From Bacteroidales bacterium UBA755 (GTDB lineage Bacteria > Bacteroidota > Bacteroidia > Bacteroidales > UBA932): DNA of 17,114 nucleotides. The notes beneath the pieces were generated by a model. That model did no database searches and was not told the origin of the DNA. It was given only the letters and a program-made list of their open reading frames with translations. The translations under genes were made by a program, and so were the position numbers. Positions 8,283 to 16,650 of this stretch are shown here, one piece after another (within the stretch, counting starts at the first letter, position 1; every line of letters starts with the position of its first letter). Location of the stretch: positions 21,978 through 39,091 of the forward strand of contig DBKH01000083.1 in assembly GCA_002297815.1 (NCBI GenBank). Reading direction: 5' to 3'.

Positions 8283-8954
8283 ATGGACAAGGAATTTCAG
8301 AAATATGCGACCAAGGGTCTTGGACTTAGTTCCATGACCCTTGACCGCTATCAAAGAGCTACGGATGCCTACATCAATCCGACCATCATCGAGGAAAGGA
8401 AACTGAATGTGGCCTCAATGGACGTGTTTAGTCGTCTGATGATGGACAGGATAATATTCCTAGGTGTTCCTATTGATGATGATGTGGCCAACATCATCCA
8501 GGCTCAGTTGCTTTTTCTTGCTTCCACCGATTCCTCGGCTGACATCTCGCTGTACATCAACACTCCAGGTGGTCAGGTGACTTCTGGTCTGGCGATTTAC
8601 GACACGATGCAGCTTGTTGAACCTGATGTGGCAACAATCTGCACAGGGATGGCCGCTTCGATGGGCTCTGTCCTGCTTTGTGCGGGGGAGAAGGGCAAGC
8701 GTTCATGCTTGCCTCATTCCAGGGTTCTGATCCATCAGCCTCTCGGTGGGGCACAAGGACAGGCCGCGGACATCATGATTGCCGCCAGGGAGATCGAGAA
8801 GACCCGCAAGGAACTTTACGACATCATCTCCAGCCATTCCGGCCAGCCTTATGACAAAGTCTTCGCTGATGCCGACAGGGACTTCTGGATGACAGCTCAG
8901 GAGGCTCTTGAGTACGGAATGGTGGATGAGATTCTTACTAAGAAATCCAAATAA
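8283..8954 (+). CDS. clpP: ATP-dependent Clp protease proteolytic subunit
   Basis: ClpP forms the double-ring serine peptidase chamber that degrades proteins fed by ClpX. The protein has 223 residues, including a longer N-terminal segment (about 30 residues) than the mature enzyme, which may be a propeptide. The catalytic triad is S126 in 'GMAASMGS', H151 in 'LIHQP' and D200 in 'DRDFWM'. The spacings of 25 and 49 residues are identical to those in the E. coli enzyme (S97, H122, D171). The family region 'NTPGGQVTSGLAIYDTMQ' is intact. The start codon lies 2 bp after the tig stop, and the stop overlaps the clpX start by one base (TAATG), which points to translational coupling of protease and unfoldase. 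Confidence 0.96.
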   Translation: MDKEFQKYATKGLGLSSMTLDRYQRATDAYINPTIIEERKLNVASMDVFSRLMMDRIIFLGVPIDDDVANIIQAQLLFLASTDSSADISLYINTPGGQVTSGLAIYDTMQLVEPDVATICTGMAASMGSVLLCAGEKGKRSCLPHSRVLIHQPLGGAQGQAADIMIAAREIEKTRKELYDIISSHSGQPYDKVFADADRDFWMTAQEALEYGMVDEILTKKSK

Positions 8955-10186
8955 TGCCTAAAAAGAACACAGGAACAACAAGACACTGCATGTTCTGCGG
9001 TAGGTCGGAGCGCGATGTTCCGTTCCTGCTTCAGGGTCTTGACGGTTTTATTTGCAGCGATTGTGTGGAACTAGCCCACGACTACCTCAAGGATGCCATG
9101 GGCAGCGTTTCCAAGAACGGAAAGCCTTTGGGACGACTCGATGCCTTGAAGAAGCCAGTTGAAATCAAAGCTTTTCTTGATGAATATGTCATCGGACAGG
9201 ATCGTGCCAAGAAGATGCTTGCCGTGGCCGTCTACAACCACTACAAGAGAATTAACCACAACCTTGTGGACCGTCCTGATGATGGAGTGGAGCTGGAAAA
9301 ATCGAATATCTTGCTGGTGGGCCCTACAGGAACCGGAAAGACACTGCTGGCCAAGACGATAGCCAAATTGCTCGATGTGCCGTTCACGATTGTGGACGCG
9401 ACTGTCCTGACTGAGGCCGGTTATGTCGGAGAGGATGTCGAAAGCATCCTCACAAGACTTCTTCAGGAAGCGGATTTTGATGTGGCCAAGGCCGAGAGGG
9501 GAATAGTTTTCATAGACGAGATCGACAAGATCGCCCGTAAGAGCGACAACCCGTCAATCACCCGTGACGTGTCTGGAGAAGGTGTCCAGCAGGCCATGCT
9601 GAAACTTCTCGAGGGCAATGTCATCAATGTCCCGCCGAAGGGAGGCCGCAAGCATCCCGAGCAGGAGTTCATCCATGTCAACACGCAGAACATCCTGTTC
9701 ATCTGCGGTGGTGCTTTCGAGGGAATCGAACGACGAATTGCCCAGAGACTCAACACTCAGGTGATTGGTTTCGGTGCTGCTCAGAAGCAGATTGTTGACA
9801 AGAATAATCTTTTGAAGTACGTTGACGCCCAGGACTTGAGGGCTTATGGTCTCATTCCGGAGATTATCGGTCGTCTTCCTGTCATTACCTACCTGGACGC
9901 TCTTGACAGAGAAGCCTTGTTAAGGATTCTCACGGAACCGAAGAACGCAATCTTGAAGCAGTACTCAAAACTGTTCGAGATTGATGGAATAACCTTGAAG
10001 ATCGAGGACGGTGTAAAGGAGCTTATTGTTGACACTGCAATCAAGAACAAGCTCGGAGCACGAGGCTTGCGCTCGATCTGTGAGCAGATATTCGATGACG
10101 CCATGTATGATGCTCCTTCATCCCGAAAGAAAATATTCACTGTCACTTTGGACTACGCCAAATCCAAGCTTGAGAATGCGTTGTAG
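8954..10186 (+). CDS. clpX: ATP-dependent Clp protease ATP-binding subunit ClpX
   Basis: ClpX is the AAA+ hexameric unfoldase that recognises substrates and threads them into ClpP. The protein has 410 residues. The N-terminal zinc-binding domain has C12, C15, C34 and C37. The AAA+ core shows Walker A 'GPTGTGKT' at 123-130 (K129), the pore loop in 'GYVGED', Walker B 'FIDEIDK' with D188 and E189, the RKH loop ('GGRKHPEQEF') and the sensor-2 motif 'GARGLRS'. The 'IGF' tripeptide at 271-273, which docks on ClpP, is present, so it should be a functional ClpP partner. It overlaps clpP by one base and is followed by a strong terminator, so it is the last gene of the block. Confidence 0.97.
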   Translation: MPKKNTGTTRHCMFCGRSERDVPFLLQGLDGFICSDCVELAHDYLKDAMGSVSKNGKPLGRLDALKKPVEIKAFLDEYVIGQDRAKKMLAVAVYNHYKRINHNLVDRPDDGVELEKSNILLVGPTGTGKTLLAKTIAKLLDVPFTIVDATVLTEAGYVGEDVESILTRLLQEADFDVAKAERGIVFIDEIDKIARKSDNPSITRDVSGEGVQQAMLKLLEGNVINVPPKGGRKHPEQEFIHVNTQNILFICGGAFEGIERRIAQRLNTQVIGFGAAQKQIVDKNNLLKYVDAQDLRAYGLIPEIIGRLPVITYLDALDREALLRILTEPKNAILKQYSKLFEIDGITLKIEDGVKELIVDTAIKNKLGARGLRSICEQIFDDAMYDAPSSRKKIFTVTLDYAKSKLENAL

Positions 10187-10218
10187 GGAGTGACATTTCA
10201 GGACTATCCTATTGCAAA

Positions 10219-10270
10219 GGGACCTTTCTAGCTTAATTTAAGAAAGGTCCCCTTATTTTATTGCTTTTTA
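10219..10270 (+). terminator. Rho-independent-type terminator after clpX
   Basis: GGGACCTTTCT (10219-10229) pairs over 11 bp without mismatch with AGAAAGGTCCC (10241-10251), with an 11-base loop. A T-rich tail (CTTATTTTATTGCTTTTT) follows. It lies 33 bp after the clpX stop and separates the housekeeping block from the GH2 gene. Confidence 0.88.
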
Positions 10271-10326
10271 ATTCCGATTTAATCTTGTGTTAAGCGTCCT
10301 GCTGCTGAAATTTAACTTATCAGGCC

Positions 10327-10334
10327 TATCTTTG
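10327..10334 (+). promoter_or_regulatory. Predicted Bacteroidota -7 element for the GH2 gene
   Basis: TATCTTTG followed by C matches TAnnTTTG and lies 23 bases before the start codon, downstream of the clpX terminator, exactly where a new promoter is needed. The -33 region (about 10303-10306) has no clear TTTG. Transcription would start near 10339-10341, leaving a short A-rich leader without a Shine-Dalgarno site. Confidence 0.6.
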
Positions 10335-10357
10335 CACTATAATAATCAATAAGATCC

Positions 10358-13300
10358 ATGCATAAATTTCTCTGCCTGATTCTGGTTTGTCTCAGCCTTA
10401 CCGTTCTAGCCCACGAGGCTTCTGGACATATCAATTTCTCTGAAAACTCAGAAACTTTGTTGACTGTTGGCCGTGGCTGTTGCCAGATTAAAGACGGTGT
10501 CCTACATTCTAAGGGCGCCTATGCTGTTTTCGGCTCTCCGGAGTTAAGGAACTATTCGTTCTCTTTTCGTGCTAGAGCCCCTAAGGATGCCGAGCAAGTT
10601 CAGATTTGGGCCGGGTTCCGAACCTATAACCGCTTTGACCGTTATGTGGTTGGCATCAAAGGCGGACTGCAAGATGATCTCTATCTGATGCGGACGGGCT
10701 ACATGGGCACGGACGAGTTCATGGGTGTCCGCCCTTTGGGATTCCATCCTGTGCCGGGCGAGTGGTACAGCATAAAGGTCGAGGTCTGCGGCAATCGTAT
10801 CAGGGTCTTTGTCGGGGAAGAGAAACTCCCTTACATTGACGTGACAGACAATAAAGGCGGGAATATGGTTCCTTCGGGGGGAGTTTCTCTTGGCGGAGGG
10901 TGGATTGAAACTGAATATGCTGACCTAGTCATCACTCCTATGAAAGATGACGCTCTTGCGGGTGTGAGTGATGAAGAGTTCCGCAAAATCCTGACTATGG
11001 AGCAAAAGGAGATCAAGCGCCAGTGCGAGCGAAATGCCTACTCACCTGTTAGATTGGAAAAACTCACTGGTGCACGCACCGAGATCTCTCTGGATGGCGA
11101 TTGGCTCTTTATGCCAGATTATCAATTGAATGACAAGGAAGTGGCGGTCTCTCCAAGTCATGATGACAAATCTTGGCATGTGATGTCCGTCCCGAATTTC
11201 TGGACTCCAATCCGTATTTGGCTCCATGGAGAGACTATGCCTTCTCCGAGAGGAGCCCAACCTAAAGGCGTCAGCGACACATACTACCAGCAAGAGACAG
11301 ATCGCTGTGAGAATTACACTTTTGATTACCGTAAGGTGGGGGCTGCATGGTACCGTCAGTGGCTAGAGTTGCCGGATGATGTGGCTGGTAAAAGGATGGT
11401 CTTGACTTTCGATGCTGTGTCAAAGACGGCTGAGGTTTATGTTAACGGAGCTCTGGCCACAACCCACTTAGGAATGTTCAGCGAAATCAAGGTGGATGTG
11501 ACAAAGTATCTCCACCCAGGACGTAACCTGATTGCTCTTAAAGTTACGCGCAACATCCAAGACAAGGCCTCCCAGACAAGCGATGCCATGGAAAACTACT
11601 ATTCCTCTGTTCGTAAGGAGGTTGAGGCCAACAAAGATGACGAGCAGGCCAACAAGGCGGTTCTTACAGACATTCCGCATGGATTTTACGGAGACAACCC
11701 TGCGGGAATCTGGCAACCGGTTAAATTGACGGTCACGGATCCCCTCAGAATCGATGACATATTCATAAAACCATCATTGGAAGGTGCTGAATTTGACATC
11801 GCGGTTAAGAATTGCGGGGCTTCAAAGAGCAAGAACTTCGCCCTTAAGGCTGACATTGTGGATAAACAGAGTGGAGAGGTTCTTTTCAGCGGTATTCTTA
11901 AAGACCGTCTTTCGTTGGACAGGGGAGAGGAGCGGGAATATTCCTGTGTCATTGATGGTCTCCAGCCTAAACTTTGGGAGCCGGCCACTCCGAATCTCTA
12001 TGATTTCATATTCTCGATTGTTGAGAGAAATATAGTGGCTGACGAGGTCACGGTGACGTCCGGATTCCGGACTTTCGAGGCGCGGGAGGATGGATTCCTT
12101 TATCTTAATGGCCGACGCTATTGGCTCAGAGGAGGCAATCATATTCCTTTTGCACTTCGCCCGAATGACAAGGCGTTGGCAGACAGGTTCATGCAGCTGA
12201 TGCGTGAGGGAAATGTCAACTCCACCAGAACTCACACTACCCCGTGGAACGAGCTTTGGATGTCGGCTGCTGACCGCAATGGAATCGCTGTCAGTTTCGA
12301 AGGCACGTGGTCTTGGCTGATGATTCACTCCACCCCTATTCCGGACCAAAGTGTGTTGAAGCTTTGGGCGGATGAATGGTTGCAGGTCATGGACAAGTAC
12401 AAGAATCATCCCTCGCTCTTTTTCTGGACCATAAACAACGAGATGAAATTCTATGATCTGGATGCCGACAAAGAGCGAGCGGAGAAAAAATTCAAGATCA
12501 TTTCAGATGTCGTCAAACGAATGAGAGCACAGGATCCGACTCGTCCGATCTGCTTTGATTCCAACTACACCAGGCGCAACGGACTGAACCGATTCGGATC
12601 AGAGTTCATGTCAACGGTGGACGACGGTGACATTGACGACAATCACGCTTACTATAATTGGTATGACTTTTCGGTTTTCCGTTTCTTCAACGGAGAGTTC
12701 CAGAAGCAATTCAAGACTGAGGGCCGTCCACTGATCAGCCAGGAAATGAGTACCGGCTACCCTAATGGAGAGACCGGCCATCCTACACGCTCCTACCAGC
12801 TGATCCATCAAAATCCTTTCAGCCTGATCGGTTACGAGGCTTATGATTGGGCAGATCCAACCTCCTTCCTTAAGGTCCAGTCTTTTATTACCGGTGAATT
12901 GGCGGAGGCCCTTCGACGTACTGGAGACCAACTGTCCGGCATAATGCATTTTGCCTACATGACATGGTTCCGTCAGTGCTATGACAGCCAGAACATCACG
13001 CCATGGCCGACATACTATGCACTTAAGCGTGCTCTTCAGCCGGTTCTGGTAAGCGCGGAACTCTGGGGACGCAATCTTTATGCGGGGGAGAGGCTTCCAG
13101 TGAGGGTCTATGTCGTCAACGATGACGAAATGGGGGAGGATTTGTCAGCTTCTGTGCTCCATTGGAGCATAACTGATTCTGACGGAGAAGAATTGACTGC
13201 CGGATGTGCTGATTTCCCATCAGTGCCTTACTACGGTAGGAAGTTCATTGAACCGAACGTTCAATTACCTTCTGAGCTGCCATCCGACAAAATGAATGTG

Positions 13301-14035
13301 AAACTGAATCTTGCCTTGACGGAGAACGGAAAGGTTCGTTCGACCAATGAATATGATCTTCTTCTTGCCCGCAAGGAATGGAATGCCATAGGTCAAATAG
13401 GAAAAGTCGCTTTGCTGGATAGGGGAGGACAAGGGGAAGTGTTTGATTTCCTAGGTATTGAATATTCTAGTGTCAAGTCAGTGAAAGAATTGCTTCAGTC
13501 CGGTTCTCCTCTTTGCGTCATCTCAGGCTTGGCCGATTGCACGGATGAGGACGCGGGGGCGATTCGTGACTTCATGACAAAAGGAGGAAAACTTCTGTTT
13601 TTGAATAGCAATGAATCGATTAGAAAGATCTTTCATGAATATATTACCGGATGGATCGTCCCGACAGAGGGTGACATAGTTGTGATGGAACGCCCGGAGG
13701 CTCCAGTGTTCAATGGCATTGACCCGTTGGAATTGCGTTACTTCAATAACAACAAGAGGGAGATTCCGCTAGCCTGTGATGCTGTCATGAAGGCCGTCCG
13801 TGACGAGAATGTGACGGAACTGGCGAGCCAGATGAAGATCCACGCCTACATCGACGATGGCAAGCCTGAGGAAAGGATCAAACGAATAGAGTCAATGCGC
13901 GGCCTGACCCTTCTCAGCATTACCGATGGCCCCGGCAAAGCAATTATCTCCACCCTTTGCACCGAGAAGGCCTTGACAGACCCGGTGGCGGGACACCTTC
14001 TTATGAATATGCTAGTGGAACTGTCACCTCGCTAG
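10358..14035 (+). CDS. Exported GH2-family glycoside hydrolase with added N- and C-terminal domains
   Basis: This is a 1225-residue protein with a Sec signal peptide (hydrophobic 4-17, likely cut near A18) and no clear lipobox, so it is probably periplasmic. Residues about 25-195 resemble a LamG/DUF1080-type jelly-roll. Residues about 244-458 form the GH2 sugar-binding domain ('WYRQWLELP', 'VYVNG', 'YLHPGRNLIALKV'), followed by an Ig-like domain (about 460-570) and the catalytic TIM barrel (about 570-885). The expected acid/base is E695 in 'FWTINNE', and the likely nucleophile is E796 in 'LISQEMSTG'. A further beta domain follows. Residues about 1010-1110 ('KVALLDRGGQGEVFDFLGI', then 'FMTKGGKLLFLNSNE') resemble the class I glutamine-amidotransferase-like domains attached to some glycosidases. 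GH2 includes beta-galactosidases, beta-glucuronidases and beta-mannosidases; the sequence does not let me choose. It has its own promoter, and no SusC/SusD pair is visible next to it. It ends 16 bp before a convergent gene. Confidence 0.85.
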   Translation: MHKFLCLILVCLSLTVLAHEASGHINFSENSETLLTVGRGCCQIKDGVLHSKGAYAVFGSPELRNYSFSFRARAPKDAEQVQIWAGFRTYNRFDRYVVGIKGGLQDDLYLMRTGYMGTDEFMGVRPLGFHPVPGEWYSIKVEVCGNRIRVFVGEEKLPYIDVTDNKGGNMVPSGGVSLGGGWIETEYADLVITPMKDDALAGVSDEEFRKILTMEQKEIKRQCERNAYSPVRLEKLTGARTEISLDGDWLFMPDYQLNDKEVAVSPSHDDKSWHVMSVPNFWTPIRIWLHGETMPSPRGAQPKGVSDTYYQQETDRCENYTFDYRKVGAAWYRQWLELPDDVAGKRMVLTFDAVSKTAEVYVNGALATTHLGMFSEIKVDVTKYLHPGRNLIALKVTRNIQDKASQTSDAMENYYSSVRKEVEANKDDEQANKAVLTDIPHGFYGDNPAGIWQPVKLTVTDPLRIDDIFIKPSLEGAEFDIAVKNCGASKSKNFALKADIVDKQSGEVLFSGILKDRLSLDRGEEREYSCVIDGLQPKLWEPATPNLYDFIFSIVERNIVADEVTVTSGFRTFEAREDGFLYLNGRRYWLRGGNHIPFALRPNDKALADRFMQLMREGNVNSTRTHTTPWNELWMSAADRNGIAVSFEGTWSWLMIHSTPIPDQSVLKLWADEWLQVMDKYKNHPSLFFWTINNEMKFYDLDADKERAEKKFKIISDVVKRMRAQDPTRPICFDSNYTRRNGLNRFGSEFMSTVDDGDIDDNHAYYNWYDFSVFRFFNGEFQKQFKTEGRPLISQEMSTGYPNGETGHPTRSYQLIHQNPFSLIGYEAYDWADPTSFLKVQSFITGELAEALRRTGDQLSGIMHFAYMTWFRQCYDSQNITPWPTYYALKRALQPVLVSAELWGRNLYAGERLPVRVYVVNDDEMGEDLSASVLHWSITDSDGEELTAGCADFPSVPYYGRKFIEPNVQLPSELPSDKMNVKLNLALTENGKVRSTNEYDLLLARKEWNAIGQIGKVALLDRGGQGEVFDFLGIEYSSVKSVKELLQSGSPLCVISGLADCTDEDAGAIRDFMTKGGKLLFLNSNESIRKIFHEYITGWIVPTEGDIVVMERPEAPVFNGIDPLELRYFNNNKREIPLACDAVMKAVRDENVTELASQMKIHAYIDDGKPEERIKRIESMRGLTLLSITDGPGKAIISTLCTEKALTDPVAGHLLMNMLVELSPR

Positions 14036-14051
14036 TCCTGGTGACGCTCCG

Positions 14052-14432
14052 TCAGTCCTCGAAATCCTCATCCTCAATGTCATCGACGAGGTTTTCTTTG
14101 TGCCACTCATTGTAGTGGGTCGGAATATTCATTGGCCGCAGGACAAGATAGTCGTCCCCGTGCCAGATGACAGAGCAGCCTTCGCGCACTTCGTTGAGAT
14201 GCTCGTCAGGCACGCTTGCCAGTACAATCTGTCTGTCGGGCGCTTCATCGTGCCCCTTGGCCAGCAGTGTGATGACTTCGCACTCAGCCATCTGCGATAG
14301 GAAGTAGGCCGACTTCTCCACTGCTGACCATGAATCATTCACATGGTAGAGGTGCACCATCCCATCGTTGTTCTTTTCCGTCCTAAGGATTCCCTCCATC
14401 CTCTCGTTCAGGAACTGTGTCACTGTGATCAT
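14052..14432 (-). CDS. Small acidic protein of unknown function
   Basis: I do not recognise this 126-residue protein. It has no signal peptide, membrane segment or cysteine cluster apart from isolated cysteines. It looks like a soluble alpha/beta domain. The N-terminal half contains 'FLNERMEGILRTEKN' and an aromatic 'HLYHVNDSWSAVEKSAYF' stretch. The second half has 'IVLASVPDEHL' and 'SVIWHGDDYLVLRP', and the tail is very acidic ('DDIEDEDFED'). It begins 23 bp after the WecA-like gene on the same strand and is probably co-transcribed with it, so a link to envelope sugar metabolism is possible but unproven. Codon use and composition look like the neighbours, so it is likely a genuine gene. It is convergent with the GH2 gene. 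Confidence 0.6.
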   Translation of the reverse strand: MITVTQFLNERMEGILRTEKNNDGMVHLYHVNDSWSAVEKSAYFLSQMAECEVITLLAKGHDEAPDRQIVLASVPDEHLNEVREGCSVIWHGDDYLVLRPMNIPTHYNEWHKENLVDDIEDEDFED

Positions 14433-14455
14433 AGTCTTGAATAATGTTTATGATG

Positions 14456-15628
14456 TTACGACATCCGGTCCACCATCTCGCGCATGAATGTCCAGAAACG
14501 GGTGTGTCCGATGTGGGTGAGGCTGCCTAAGTGGAGCATGGCCTTGTATATTCTTGAATCACGTTCCGCTTGGATTCTCATGAACTTGTAGAAGACGAAG
14601 GTGTTTAGAATGCCGAGTGCGACTACGATGTAGGTCTGAAGGTCTATCGATGCACCGAGCTTCCATGAAAGGAACCAGATAGTCACCGTTAGGATATTCA
14701 TGGAAAGGATGGCTGTTGTAGTGCCTGAGTGTGAGAATCCCATGTCGATGAAGAGGTGGTGCAGGTGGGTCTTGTCAGGATGGAAAGGGGAGAGGCCTCT
14801 TGAGATTCTGACGGACATCACGCGGAGAGTGTCGAACACAGGGATATTCAGAACTGCGAGAGTGAAGGCGATCAGCCCGAAGTTATTCTCTTCCAATTCT
14901 TGTGTAGGGCTTCCGGAAGAGAGGCAGTTCGCCACGAAGAATGCGATCGCTGTCCCCATCATAAGCGTTCCTCCGTCCCCGATGAACATCTTTGACTTTC
15001 CTCCGAACACATTGTGCAGGAAGAACGGAATCAAGGCCCCGGCTCCAATCAGCGCGAGGCACGCAAGCGTGACCATCCCACAGTGGAAGAAAAACATCGC
15101 GAACAGAAAGCATGAGATTATCCCGTACCCGGAGGAATAGCCGTTCACACCATCGATGAGGTTTATCGCGTTGATGATTCCAACCCCGGCAATGATTGAC
15201 AGTGGCCATGAAACGTACCATGGAACCCCGTGAATTCCCCAAAGTCCGTGGAAGTCATCAATCGAACAACCTGCCGCAAGCATCATCAGAAAGACAACCA
15301 GAATCTCCACAAAAAACCTGAATATGGCAGAAATGTCCCTCCTGTCATCCCACACTCCGATCGCCAGCATCACTGTGATGGAGCAGAGGTTCACAACGAT
15401 TGCTTTAGGATCATTAAGGAATATGCCTGTGGCTACCACGGTCGGCAGCACCCCAGTGAACACAGCCACTCCACCCAACACCGGCACCGGTGTCCTCTGA
15501 AGCTTTCGCGCGTTCGGGTTGTCAACAATATTGTGCCTGATCGCATACCGCAGCACAAACGGGTAGATTAATGTCACAATGACACACGCCGCCACTCCTG
15601 TGAGCGCGGCCAGAATATTAGGATTCAT
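14456..15628 (-). CDS. Polyprenyl-phosphate sugar-1-phosphate transferase, WecA/MraY family
   Basis: This 390-residue integral membrane protein belongs to glycosyltransferase family 4. These enzymes move a HexNAc-1-phosphate from a UDP-sugar to undecaprenyl phosphate at the cytoplasmic face, the first lipid-linked step of O-antigen, capsule, teichoic acid or peptidoglycan synthesis. About ten hydrophobic helices are visible. Family motifs are D94-D95 in 'WDDRRD', N156-D159 in 'NAINLIDGVNG', 'FIGDGG' with D218, D266 in 'PVFDTLRV', and the histidine motif 'HPDKTHLHH' at 283-291. The HxHH-type motif and the 'NLIDGVNG' form suit WecA/TagO-type enzymes using UDP-GlcNAc better than MraY. The start ATG follows an AT-rich region without a clear consensus promoter. 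It is probably the first gene of a two-gene transcript. Confidence 0.88.
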   Translation of the reverse strand: MNPNILAALTGVAACVIVTLIYPFVLRYAIRHNIVDNPNARKLQRTPVPVLGGVAVFTGVLPTVVATGIFLNDPKAIVVNLCSITVMLAIGVWDDRRDISAIFRFFVEILVVFLMMLAAGCSIDDFHGLWGIHGVPWYVSWPLSIIAGVGIINAINLIDGVNGYSSGYGIISCFLFAMFFFHCGMVTLACLALIGAGALIPFFLHNVFGGKSKMFIGDGGTLMMGTAIAFFVANCLSSGSPTQELEENNFGLIAFTLAVLNIPVFDTLRVMSVRISRGLSPFHPDKTHLHHLFIDMGFSHSGTTTAILSMNILTVTIWFLSWKLGASIDLQTYIVVALGILNTFVFYKFMRIQAERDSRIYKAMLHLGSLTHIGHTRFWTFMREMVDRMS

Positions 15629-15710
15629 GATATGCGTGAAAAACTAAGTTACAAGATTGTGAAGTTTTCCTGCAAAAAATGATTTTTGTGAAGTGGTTTA
15701 GGTCAGAATA

Positions 15711-15740
15711 TAAAAGAGAGTGTCACCTCTGACACTCTCT
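15711..15740 (-). terminator. Terminator of the DUF3990/HigA-like operon
   Basis: AGAGAGTGTCA (15715-15725) and TGACACTCTCT (15730-15740) form a perfect 11-bp stem with a 4-base loop. Read on the minus strand, the stem is followed by TTTATATT, giving a U-tract directly after it. No such tract follows on the plus strand. It lies 44 bp beyond the stop of the HTH gene and isolates this module from the WecA-like gene. Confidence 0.85.
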
Positions 15741-15784
15741 TGTCAATTGTCGTATGGAACTGCGTCAAAATTGCGATTACGGAA

Positions 15785-16147
15785 TCAAAGCATGAGCATC
15801 GCTGCAGGGCGAATCCCTAGCAGACGACATATCTTGCCCGCTGTGCTAAGGCTTGGCTCGGATTTGCCGGACACGAAGTCATTCACACGGGTTGTGCTTA
15901 CTCCAAGTTCCTTGGCAAGCTGTTTTTGAGTGAGATGATTCTCTTTAAGGCCATCGGAAATAAGTTCCGCCACTGTAGCTTTAGCTATCGGGAAATGCTC
16001 TTTTTCGTAGTCAATGACTATGTCAGACATCATTATAAGTTCTACCGCCTTGGGGGCATCTAACGGTGTGCTGTCATCCACCAAAGGAAGCAGTTCCTCC
16101 ACTCTTGCCTTAGCAAGTTTATATTGATCTTCGGTTATTATTCTCAT
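15785..16147 (-). CDS. HigA-like HTH antitoxin / transcriptional regulator
   Basis: This is a 120-residue protein with a C-terminal Cro/C1-type helix-turn-helix (about 58-115). It includes 'LTQKQLAKELGVSTTRVNDFVSGKSEPSL', which is given here in two halves: 'LTQKQLAKELGVS' and 'TTRVNDFVSGKSEPSL'. The N-terminal half ('ITEDQYKLAKARVEELLPLVDD', split as 'ITEDQYKLAKA' and 'RVEELLPLVDD', then 'DYEKEHFPI') is typical of the HigA-like antitoxins of COG5499, which neutralise HigB and bind their own promoter. Here no HigB-type gene of about 100 codons precedes it; the upstream neighbour is the 155-residue partner of a DUF3990 protein, 35 bp away on the same strand. The most economical reading is that it is the third gene of a DUF3990 operon and acts as its repressor and/or antitoxin. 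The alternative is that it is a leftover orphan of a decayed HigBA locus. The family call is good; the function in this setting is inference. Confidence 0.75.
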   Translation of the reverse strand: MRIITEDQYKLAKARVEELLPLVDDSTPLDAPKAVELIMMSDIVIDYEKEHFPIAKATVAELISDGLKENHLTQKQLAKELGVSTTRVNDFVSGKSEPSLSTAGKICRLLGIRPAAMLML

Positions 16148-16182
16148 AATGATTCAATGTTATTTGTGGCTAATTTTTTGAG

Positions 16183-16650
16183 CTAAAAACGGCCATCAAT
16201 GAATGCGCGTGTCTGAACATAGCTTGGTTCATAGTAAGCACCAGTATTATAATTGTCAATGGTGTCGCAAATCGGAGAACCATAGACTTTACGTATGGTG
16301 GCCGGCAGATTGTCATCCACATCGACCGATTGAATAAGCCGGGCGTATACTTTGCCCATCTGCGTTGTCGATGGGAATTTGTCAGTGAATCTTGGATCAA
16401 TATCAGTTACATAAAAGTCCCCTCTAGACATTTTATATTGATCTATCCATTCACTTTCAACCTGTTCCGGATTAAGGCAGTGACTGGTTCCGGCTATTGA
16501 AAGCTCATGCAGTAGCCCTTCGTCACCGAGGCACTCCACCACATAGAGATTATGCCGATGTAATCTTCGTGCTACCCGTCCTATCATGTAGCAGACAAAA
16601 TAGAGATCGTCAAAAGAGATCTGCTCGTCCGGAAAATATTTGTTGCTCAT
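16183..16650 (-). CDS. Conserved hypothetical protein partnered with DUF3990
   Basis: This 155-residue soluble protein resembles a family I have seen beside or fused to DUF3990 domains in Bacteroidales. I cannot name a Pfam entry with certainty. The N-terminal half ('FDDLYFVCYMIGRVARRLHR', then 'VVECLGDEGLLHEL') has the helical pattern of DUF3791-like small domains. The C-terminal half has 'MGKVYARLIQSV' and ends with 'CDTIDNYNTGAYYEPSYV'. There is no signal peptide, membrane helix or recognisable catalytic motif. Its ATG overlaps the stop of the DUF3990 gene in a 4-bp ATGA, a strong sign of coupled translation and of partner proteins. It could be the immunity/antitoxin partner of the ART-like protein or an accessory subunit that targets it. 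The HTH gene follows after 35 bp. Confidence 0.65.
   Translation of the reverse strand: MSNKYFPDEQISFDDLYFVCYMIGRVARRLHRHNLYVVECLGDEGLLHELSIAGTSHCLNPEQVESEWIDQYKMSRGDFYVTDIDPRFTDKFPSTTQMGKVYARLIQSVDVDDNLPATIRKVYGSPICDTIDNYNTGAYYEPSYVQTRAFIDGRF

Noticed and set aside
14023..14045. Bidirectional terminator between the GH2 gene and the convergent acidic-protein gene (GTCACC/GGTGAC, 11-base loop)
   Set aside because: The stem is only 6 bp, it includes the GH2 stop codon, and no T-tract follows on either strand.
15629..15710. Promoter for the WecA-like gene on the minus strand
   Set aside because: The region is AT-rich and contains TAGTTTTT, but it lacks the final G of the -7 element and has no -33 element at the right spacing, so I cannot support a position.
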